Source: Bdellovibrio sp. ZAP7 (GTDB lineage: Bacteria > Bacteroidota > Bacteroidia > Flavobacteriales > Flavobacteriaceae). Taken from it: a DNA stretch of 5,161 nt. The stretch's first letter is position 1. Each line of letters opens with the position of its first letter. The notes below the pieces were generated by a model. The model was given only the letters and a program-made list of their open reading frames with translations. It was not told where the DNA came from and ran no database searches. The DNA lies in the NCBI GenBank assembly GCA_943324165.2, contig CALPKO020000141.1:1-5161 (forward strand). Direction: 5' to 3'. Made by a program: the position numbers and the translations under genes. This document shows positions 1 through 5,161 of the stretch, piece by piece.

Positions 1-1228
1 CATCTTGTCCCCAACCCAATGCTCCGTCTCCAGTAATAGAAACAGGTGTTACTGTGAAATCGTATGCTAAAGTAGTTTTATTGAACATTATATTGAAGTT
101 TCCAACCGGTACAGGAATTTCTCCACCTCCTAAAGTAGCTGTTCCAGATGGGAAAGCGGTGTTACCCCAAAAAGTTGTATTATCAGTAGAAAGTGCAAAT
201 TTTAATCCAGATGCTGCAGAAAAATAATAGTCATTTAGTTTATATTCTATTCCATCTGTTGTATTGAAGTTTACACCATCAGTTGTAAAAGCCCCTATAG
301 CTTCAACAAGATCAAAAGCACTTGCAGTCAATACAGCTGTATAAGCCAAAGTCAATCTGTTAAAAGTTATGTTGTAAGTTCCCGATACATCTACAAGAAT
401 ATCATTTCCACTTTGAACTGCAGTACCGCCAGGGAAAGTATCACAACCCCAATTCGTTGACCAAGAAAAATTAGTTCTGAATTTGAATTTTTTACCACCA
501 ATCAAATCAACATTATCAATTGTAAAAGTTACACCACCATCTGTTGATGTCATAGGAATATCTGTACTGAAATCTATAATTGCATCACCAATTATCGCAA
601 CTGGCACCTCAACAAAATTGTACGCACCTGTAGTGTAATTTAAATCTACGTTGTAATAACCAGCTGTTAATGGGATAGTTGGTCCACCAACAGTTGCTGT
701 TCCAGATGGAAAAGCATCAGCACCCCACGTTACAGGTGGATTTGCATCATTTAAGAATTTAACACCTGCTGCGTTAAAATAATAATCCGTTTTTACGTAG
801 GCAACACCATCGGCAGTAACCATGTCCACTCTGTCTGTAAACTGATTGAACCCCCCGTGGAAGCCAATCACTGGTAAATTTAAAACAACCGGTGTAAAAT
901 TATAAGCACCAGTTACTCTGTTAAAAGTAATGTCATAAGTTCCACCAGGTACAGGAATGTTGGCACCACTTTGTACGCCAACTCCACTAGGAAATGTATT
1001 GAAACCCCAGTTAATTGCCCATGCACCGTCTTGTCTAAATTTTAATTCACAAGTTGTATCTAAAAAAGTGAACGCGGTAAGCGTGTAGTTCTCGTTATCA
1101 GTAGTATTCATAACAATATCTGTCGACCAACTACTTCCTTGAAAGGAACCAATCATTCCTATACTTTGGGCGTTTAGGTTTATTGAACTTACTGTCAATA
1201 ATACCAATAAAAATAATTTTTTAATCAT
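1..1228 (-). CDS. Secreted SusE/SusF-like repeat protein, probable alpha-glucan-binding (C-terminus beyond window)
   Basis: The frame is open from an ATG at 1228 down to position 2, giving 409 codons with no stop, so the C-terminus is missing. Residues 1-21 form a signal peptide: MIKK, a leucine/valine-rich core, then NLNAQ. There is no cysteine at the cleavage site, so it should be cut by signal peptidase I rather than lipidated. The rest consists of modules of about 93 residues: 22-113, 114-207, 208-298, 299-393, and the start of a fifth at 394. Modules 1 and 3 (type A) carry a KFR...W..NWG...FP.G motif. Modules 2 and 4 (type B) carry DYYF.AA...KF and WG..AFPSGTA. Most modules end in a strand like YNITFNR.T.AY. 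The KFR/W/NWG pattern resembles the starch-binding modules of the SusE/SusF family, and the gene follows an amylase and a SusE-like gene, so glucan binding is inferred. A T9SS sorting domain may follow beyond the window. Confidence is high that the gene is real and moderate for its function. Confidence 0.85.
   Translation of the reverse strand, partial: MIKKLFLLVLLTVSSINLNAQSIGMIGSFQGSSWSTDIVMNTTDNENYTLTAFTFLDTTCELKFRQDGAWAINWGFNTFPSGVGVQSGANIPVPGGTYDITFNRVTGAYNFTPVVLNLPVIGFHGGFNQFTDRVDMVTADGVAYVKTDYYFNAAGVKFLNDANPPVTWGADAFPSGTATVGGPTIPLTAGYYNVDLNYTTGAYNFVEVPVAIIGDAIIDFSTDIPMTSTDGGVTFTIDNVDLIGGKKFKFRTNFSWSTNWGCDTFPGGTAVQSGNDILVDVSGTYNITFNRLTLAYTAVLTASAFDLVEAIGAFTTDGVNFNTTDGIEYKLNDYYFSAASGLKFALSTDNTTFWGNTAFPSGTATLGGGEIPVPVGNFNIMFNKTTLAYDFTVTPVSITGDGALGWGQD
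50..607 (-). repeat. A-B super-repeat, unit 2 (residues 208-393)
   Basis: This is the second complete 558-base unit, with a type A module (208-298) and a type B module (299-393). F220, D223, W260 and P360 align with W34, D37, W74 and P174 of unit 1 with no net gap. A third unit begins at residue 394 (positions 49-2): PVSITGDG mirrors PVAIIGDA of unit 2, and W406 and D409 fall at the predicted positions, but it is cut by the window edge. Confidence 0.75.
608..1165 (-). repeat. A-B super-repeat, unit 1 (residues 22-207 of the SusE/F-like protein)
   Basis: This is the first complete 558-base (186-codon) unit, made of one type A module (22-113) and one type B module (114-207). Anchor residues are W34, D37 and W74 in module A, and the AFPSGTA block with P174 in module B. 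Each anchor has its counterpart exactly 186 residues later in unit 2. DNA similarity is partly kept: a 20-base stretch at 696-715 matches 138-157 with one mismatch. This suggests duplication of a two-module block rather than of single modules. Confidence 0.75.
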
Positions 1229-1375
1229 GATTTTTTATATTAAGTTAATTTGAAAATTTATTCTACTTTTTTTAATTTTTACTATTTAGCTGTGCTAAAT
1301 AATGTTTCTTTTTTTATAGCTTTTTTTATCTCTCCATATATTATTTTTTTTATTTGTTAAACATCTAGTTTTGGT
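1229..1375. other. AT-rich spacer between the amylase gene and the repeat-protein gene
   Basis: These 147 bases contain no ORF of note. They hold a hairpin (1283-1301) and homopolymer A-tracts on the gene strand, seen as T runs at 1267-1273, 1309-1315, 1321-1327 and 1344-1351 on the given strand. Two of the tracts lie in a 10-base direct repeat (CTTTTTTTAT at 1308-1317 and 1320-1329, period 12). On the gene strand there is no TTTG, so neither half of the Bacteroidota promoter consensus (TTG and TAnnTTTG) can be placed. The downstream gene is therefore probably reached by read-through, or uses a divergent promoter. No Shine-Dalgarno motif precedes the ATG at 1228, which is usual for this phylum. 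Confidence 0.6.
1283..1301. other. 8-bp inverted repeat with 3-base loop in the spacer
   Basis: TATTTAGC (1283-1290) and GCTAAATA (1294-1301) are perfect reverse complements around the loop TGT. The stem has only two G-C pairs. On the minus strand it is followed by A-rich rather than U-rich sequence, so it is not a standard intrinsic terminator for the amylase transcript. On the plus strand seven T follow from 1309, but no plus-strand gene needs a terminator here. It could be an RNA processing or stabilising hairpin between the two genes, or a protein-binding palindrome; this cannot be decided from sequence. Confidence 0.4.
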
Positions 1376-4222
1376 TTAGTTTTTTAAAAATTTAATGGTT
1401 TGGTCATTGTTATTATTATCAGTAACTTTAACTAAGTAGATGCCTGTGTTTAAGTCGCTGATATTGAATTGTGCATCTTTATCCATTTCAGTGTTAAAAG
1501 ATTTTACTAATTGTCCGGTCACGGTAAATATTTTCACCTTCGATGTTGCAGTATTTAAAGAAAAATAGTCGCTGCCAGGGTTTGGTGCAATGGTTAATTT
1601 TGTATTTCCAACAAAACTTGGCGTGGCTAACGTACTTGGCTTGTTTCCAAAAACCCTAAATCCTCCTGGCTCAATGGTAACGTTTTGATTTGTTGCCGTA
1701 ACCGATAAAGGTGTATCATCCATCATGTTGTACCAAGTCCCTGTGAAAGGAAAACCGGAAGTATTGTAAGCCGTATCAGAAAAATTGGTCAATACAAATA
1801 CATAACTTAAATCTGCAGTTTGCGTCGTGCTAGTGTATATATCCAAACGAGGTCTTCCAACTTGAGAGAAATTCCAAGCAAATTGACCATTTTCAAAAAC
1901 TGGTTCTGTTTTCTTCAAATTTATCATTCGTGCCCAATTACTGTAAACGTTGCTTCTAGCGGCGTCACCCAACCAATTGTTTGTCCATTGTGGTTGTGGT
2001 TTGGTGTCCAATTTACAATCTGGCGCATTAAATGAAACTGTTCCATTGCTACAAGTCCATAGTGATTTATCCCAACCTAGTTCTCCAAAATGCCACATCA
2101 TTTTTGGTCCTGGCACTAAAAATAACACCGCTCCCATTGCTGGTAATCTTTGTAAAATTTTTGGTAAATTGTTTTGCGTTTGTCCAGCTTCTGTAAAAGC
2201 TTTATAAACTACTCTTTCTTCATCATGGCTCTCTGCGTAACCAATAAATCTATCAGATGGGTCTGATACACCAGATAAATTGGTACTATTTCCTTTCAAT
2301 AAATTAGCATATGGATCGGTCATTTTTCTCCATTGCATGATGCCTCCAACGTTTCCTGTTCTATTGTAGTTTGCCCATTCAACTTCTTCATTATATGAAC
2401 CTCCATTTCCAAGATGTTCAAAAATTACCAAAGAGCTAGGGTCTGCTCCCCATTGAACATCAGCATAATATTTCATTTTAGCCACGCGGTCACCTCTATA
2501 TCCATTAGTACAAGGCTCTTGACCACCAGCAACAGTAGGCGGACATTGATTGGTAAAACCTTTGGTTAAATCCCAACGGTATCCATCAATTTTAAATTCT
2601 TGAATCCAATATTGAATCGTTCTGACAGAATAAGTGTTGGTAAGGTTTTCTGGCTCTCTAAAGTGATTTAAATCTGAACCAACGTTATAAGAGTGCATCG
2701 CTTGTAGATTACAATAAGGATTTTCTGGAGAGAGGCCATTAGCCCATCCATCATTGTTAGTATCTAGCATCCACATTCTTTCGAGCGGAGAACGTCCAAA
2801 AACATGGTTCAAAGCCAAATCTAAAACTACTGCAATTCCATTTTGATGACAAAGGTCTACAAATTCTTTTAATTTGGCAGGAGGTCCATATCGTTTGTCC
2901 AACGCCATATGGTAAGCCGTATTGTAACCCCAGCTCATATTACCTTCAAACTCCATTACTGGCATAATTTTGATGGCGTTTATTTTCAGATTTTTAAAAT
3001 AATCAATTTTGTCAATTAAATCTTGATAGGTCCTATTGGTATCAAAATCACGTACTAAAAGCTCATAAAAAACCAAGTCTTTTTTCGCTGGCTTTACAAA
3101 ATTTAATGTCGCATCGCTCCAATTATAGCTAAAAAGTGTTTGAGAGCCAGTTTGCAAAACAGAAACTTCTCTTTCTTGTCCTTCCGGATAGCTTGGCAAA
3201 TTAGGAAAAACGCCCAATTGTTGAATTTCAGGATCATCAAAAGGACTTAAAACTAAAGTAGAGAATGGATCTGCGGTTTTGACAAGTGCAGGAGAATTAG
3301 CAGGTCGATCGGTCATATCACCCACCCAATATTGATAATTATAAGGTTGATTTGGAGTAAGTCCATTCAATTCCAACCAAAATTTTCCCGTTGCAGGGTC
3401 TTTTTTCATTGCATAAGTAATTGCAGGACTATAATTATTAAAACTTCCTGCAACGTACACAAAGTCTTTAAAAGGCGCATTCAAAACCAATGTTGCTTTA
3501 GTAGGGTCGTTCGGATCATAATTGATTCCATCTTTAAAAGTATTGTTCATAGCTGCACTTTCTGTTGATGGAACAACTAAAACGTAAAATTTGTAAGTAA
3601 AAATACTTATCCCTTTAGTTACTGTTAAAACATAGGTCTTGTTGGTCGAAACATTTGAATCTATAAAAGAGTATGCTGCACCATTAAAAGTGTTGATGCT
3701 TACCCCATTTGCTGTCAAGTTGTAATCTGCATTTCCACCAGTATTGCTTGCAGTAATACTAAAATTTTGACCTTGCGTTAAAAGCGCTAAACTATTATTC
3801 GCAGGAGTAGTAAGGGTTGCTTGAAACGCACCTACATTTAAAAAAGTATCCGCTGTTTGAACATTTCCAGCGGCATTTCTTATAACAAGACAAATCTTTG
3901 TTATTGAACTTGTTTGTGGAACGTTAAAATAACTGTAAAGACTCGGACCAATATCTAATTTGTAAGTTGTTCCGGAAACAAGGGTAAACTGAGGTTGCGC
4001 TGCGCTTCCCCATGTGCCGATTACGTTTTGCCAAAGTGCACCATTCACTTCAACGCCCATATGGGCGTATAAAATGCCAGTATAACTTGCTAATGAAGTG
4101 CCCGTTTTGTTAAAATTAATCGTAACTGGCGAACCTGCCTCAAAAACTGCAGGAGAAGTAGTTATTTGTGCAGACATCCAAAACGGAATTAATAACCAAA
4201 AATAAAGTGTAACCTTTTTCAT
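1376..4222 (-). CDS. Secreted GH13 alpha-amylase-family enzyme with T9SS type A sorting domain
   Basis: The 948-residue protein is expected to hydrolyse alpha-1,4-glucosidic bonds of starch or glycogen outside the cell. The start is the ATG at 4222 because it opens a clean signal peptide (MKKVTLYFWLLIPFW, ending SAQ at 19). An in-frame ATG at 4270 would add 16 polar residues and overlap the upstream gene. Domains in order: a beta domain with a YAHMGVEV motif (20-133); an Ig-like domain (134-222); a CBM48-like early-set domain with FVYVAGSFNNY (229-320); the GH13 barrel (about 382-770); a C-terminal beta domain (777-862); and the sorting domain (875-948). The GH13 motifs are complete: MPVMEFEG (420-427), DLALNH (468-473), GYRWD with nucleophile D551 and R549, IFEH with acid/base E602, and ESHDEE with H666 and D667. 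The subfamily is not assigned, and a transglycosylating or branching activity cannot be excluded. Cysteine pairs 560/571 and 724/736 may form disulfides. It starts 31 bases after the susE-like stop, which suggests co-transcription. Confidence 0.93.
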   Translation of the reverse strand: MKKVTLYFWLLIPFWMSAQITTSPAVFEAGSPVTINFNKTGTSLASYTGILYAHMGVEVNGALWQNVIGTWGSAAQPQFTLVSGTTYKLDIGPSLYSYFNVPQTSSITKICLVIRNAAGNVQTADTFLNVGAFQATLTTPANNSLALLTQGQNFSITASNTGGNADYNLTANGVSINTFNGAAYSFIDSNVSTNKTYVLTVTKGISIFTYKFYVLVVPSTESAAMNNTFKDGINYDPNDPTKATLVLNAPFKDFVYVAGSFNNYSPAITYAMKKDPATGKFWLELNGLTPNQPYNYQYWVGDMTDRPANSPALVKTADPFSTLVLSPFDDPEIQQLGVFPNLPSYPEGQEREVSVLQTGSQTLFSYNWSDATLNFVKPAKKDLVFYELLVRDFDTNRTYQDLIDKIDYFKNLKINAIKIMPVMEFEGNMSWGYNTAYHMALDKRYGPPAKLKEFVDLCHQNGIAVVLDLALNHVFGRSPLERMWMLDTNNDGWANGLSPENPYCNLQAMHSYNVGSDLNHFREPENLTNTYSVRTIQYWIQEFKIDGYRWDLTKGFTNQCPPTVAGGQEPCTNGYRGDRVAKMKYYADVQWGADPSSLVIFEHLGNGGSYNEEVEWANYNRTGNVGGIMQWRKMTDPYANLLKGNSTNLSGVSDPSDRFIGYAESHDEERVVYKAFTEAGQTQNNLPKILQRLPAMGAVLFLVPGPKMMWHFGELGWDKSLWTCSNGTVSFNAPDCKLDTKPQPQWTNNWLGDAARSNVYSNWARMINLKKTEPVFENGQFAWNFSQVGRPRLDIYTSTTQTADLSYVFVLTNFSDTAYNTSGFPFTGTWYNMMDDTPLSVTATNQNVTIEPGGFRVFGNKPSTLATPSFVGNTKLTIAPNPGSDYFSLNTATSKVKIFTVTGQLVKSFNTEMDKDAQFNISDLNTGIYLVKVTDNNNNDQTIKFLKN
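1379..1600 (-). other. T9SS type A C-terminal sorting domain of the amylase
   Basis: Residues 875-948 have the usual order of the Por-secretion-system sorting domain. It opens with KLTIAPNPGSD, continues with KVKIFTVTGQLVKSF, then ISDLNTGIYLVKV, and ends in a basic tail (IKFLKN). In this family the domain directs the folded protein through the outer membrane via the type IX system and is normally removed on release or attachment. The enzyme is therefore expected on the cell surface or in the medium, not in the periplasm as for SusA of Bacteroides. Confidence 0.92.
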
Positions 4223-4253
4223 GAAATTTGTATTTATTGTTTGTTCAAAATTA
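4223..4253 (-). promoter_or_regulatory. Short intergenic leader setting the amylase start
   Basis: Only 31 bases separate the TAA of the susE-like gene (4254-4256) from the ATG at 4222. The gene-strand sequence is almost entirely A and T, ending in AATACAAATTTC before the ATG. It has no GGAG-like ribosome binding site and no TAnnTTTG promoter element. Translation initiation from A-rich leaders without Shine-Dalgarno is usual in Bacteroidota. The spacing supports one transcript covering both genes. Confidence 0.5.
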
Positions 4254-5161
4254 TTAATTAGGTATAACACGTAAATTATAATTGGCTGAATTTTTTGTGT
4301 CTAAAACAACGGTATAATTTCCAGGATTTTGATTATTATAAAAACCACCCCCAATAGACAACTTGTTGTTAATTGTAGAAGTAGAATTTGGTGTGATGGC
4401 CAAAACTTGATTGACTCCAGCAGTTAATGTTCCAAAATTATCAGCTGCAGCAGCAAAACCACTTGTTTTTAAAGAAATCTTAAAAAAACCAGCAGCTAAA
4501 TTAACATTTGTATTGATATACATTCTGTAATATGGAGATGTGGGATCTGTAACAAAATCTAAAACTTTAGGTTGATTACCTGTCGCTTGACCTATAACAG
4601 AAAATTTTCTTTTGATGATAGAATAGGTATTTTGAATTAAATCAGTTGTGATATAATAAGTACCAGCTCCTGTGAAATTGGCATTACCGGCACTAATAGC
4701 AATATTACTTGGGTCGTTGATATCTGAAACATCTTTTATTGTTCCAATCATTAAACCTGCAGCATTTGATGTCAACTCGTTAAAACCCTTAAGATTAAGA
4801 TTTGTTGCATCTGGATTGGCAAATTTGAATTGCGGCGTCGCGTTGTTCATCCATACAAAACCACTGTATTTACCATCATTAAGTGGTGTGTAAATTACTG
4901 GTGAGTTTGAAGTACCTGCAAGATTAACATTCCAATCTGCATAAGTGCTAGTTGAACCAAAATTACCGGGAACATAAATTTTTACCGTCTCATCAAATTT
5001 ATCGTAAATGCTTGCTGAAAAAGTTATCTCTTGAGAATTGGCAAATAATGCATTTGGATAAGCTGCTGGATCTGTAGGATCAGTTAATTGAACATCCGGA
5101 CTTCCAACGATTTTCATTTTAAAATTTACCGAGTTCGCAATAATTCCGCCAAGATCTGCTA
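4254..5161 (-). CDS. SusE-like starch-binding outer-membrane protein (N-terminus beyond window)
   Basis: The visible part is 301 residues. An ATG at 5117 is in frame, but coding continues upstream of it without a stop as ADLGGIIANSVNFK to the window edge. That stretch fits the N-terminal SusE domain, so 5117 is an internal methionine and the true start, probably with a lipoprotein signal, is outside. In fragment numbering, the SusE N-terminal domain runs to about 58. It is followed by a module at 59-185 opening with VKIYVPGNFG and containing FVWMN and FKF, and by a last module at 186-301 opening with FSVIGQATG and ending NLRVIPN. This layout is that of SusE-family proteins, which bind starch at the cell surface beside SusCD. 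Neither visible module has the Trp after the FKF/FKI strand that A modules of the downstream repeat protein carry. SusC and SusD genes are expected immediately upstream. Confidence is good for the family and moderate for the ligand. Confidence 0.85.
   Translation of the reverse strand, partial: ADLGGIIANSVNFKMKIVGSPDVQLTDPTDPAAYPNALFANSQEITFSASIYDKFDETVKIYVPGNFGSTSTYADWNVNLAGTSNSPVIYTPLNDGKYSGFVWMNNATPQFKFANPDATNLNLKGFNELTSNAAGLMIGTIKDVSDINDPSNIAISAGNANFTGAGTYYITTDLIQNTYSIIKRKFSVIGQATGNQPKVLDFVTDPTSPYYRMYINTNVNLAAGFFKISLKTSGFAAAADNFGTLTAGVNQVLAITPNSTSTINNKLSIGGGFYNNQNPGNYTVVLDTKNSANYNLRVIPN

Noticed and set aside
1..1228. CRISPR-like or tandem DNA repeat array in the repeat-protein gene
   Set aside because: The periodicity is at protein level with 558-base units inside one continuous reading frame; there are no short repeats with unique spacers.
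1283..1315. Rho-independent terminator on the plus strand (hairpin followed by T run)
   Set aside because: There is no plus-strand gene upstream, the stem has only two G-C pairs, and the T run begins seven bases after the stem. It is kept only as a hairpin of unknown role.
1820..2207. Two plus-strand open frames (1820-2035 and 1950-2207)
   Set aside because: They lie fully inside the GH13 coding sequence on the other strand and have Cys- and Ser-rich composition with no domain. They are antisense shadows.
3332..3568. Plus-strand open frame of 78 codons
   Set aside because: It is antisense to the early-set domain of the amylase, rich in Ile and Cys, with no recognisable motif.
4672..4893. 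Plus-strand open frame with a hydrophobic N-terminus
   Set aside because: It looks a little like a signal or membrane segment but is antisense to the well-supported susE-like frame, so it is most likely chance.
5115..5117. ATG at 5117 as the start of the susE-like gene
   Set aside because: The frame continues upstream to the window edge with a SusE-like ADLGG stretch, and no signal peptide follows this Met.

Overview
The window comes from an AT-rich member of the Bacteroidota, most likely a Flavobacterium-like species of the Flavobacteriaceae. Three things support this: a type A C-terminal sorting domain of the type IX secretion system (T9SS) on the amylase, a SusE-type protein, and start regions rich in A and T that lack a Shine-Dalgarno motif. 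All genes read on the minus strand, so gene order runs from high to low coordinates. No RNA gene, CRISPR array, insertion sequence or integration site was seen.

Layout in the direction of transcription: (1) 5161-4254, a SusE-like starch-binding outer-membrane protein whose N-terminus lies beyond the window; (2) 4222-1376, a complete secreted GH13 alpha-amylase-family enzyme of 948 residues with N-terminal accessory domains and a T9SS sorting domain, starting 31 bases after the susE-like stop; (3) 1375-1229, a very AT-rich spacer with a short hairpin and several A-tracts; (4) 1228-1, a secreted repeat protein resembling SusE/SusF starch-binding modules, open to the window edge, so its C-terminus is missing.

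This is the downstream part of a sus-like starch/glycogen utilisation locus. SusC and SusD homologues would be expected just beyond position 5161, but they are not visible. The likely division of labour is that SusE-like modules and the repeat protein hold alpha-glucan at the cell surface while the T9SS-exported amylase cuts it into oligosaccharides for a SusCD-type importer.

The most unusual item is the repeat protein. It is built from alternating A and B modules with an exact 186-residue (558-base) period. It also has an ordinary signal peptide without a lipobox cysteine, so it is probably not a surface lipoprotein like classical SusE/SusF. I see nothing that amounts to a wholly new system.
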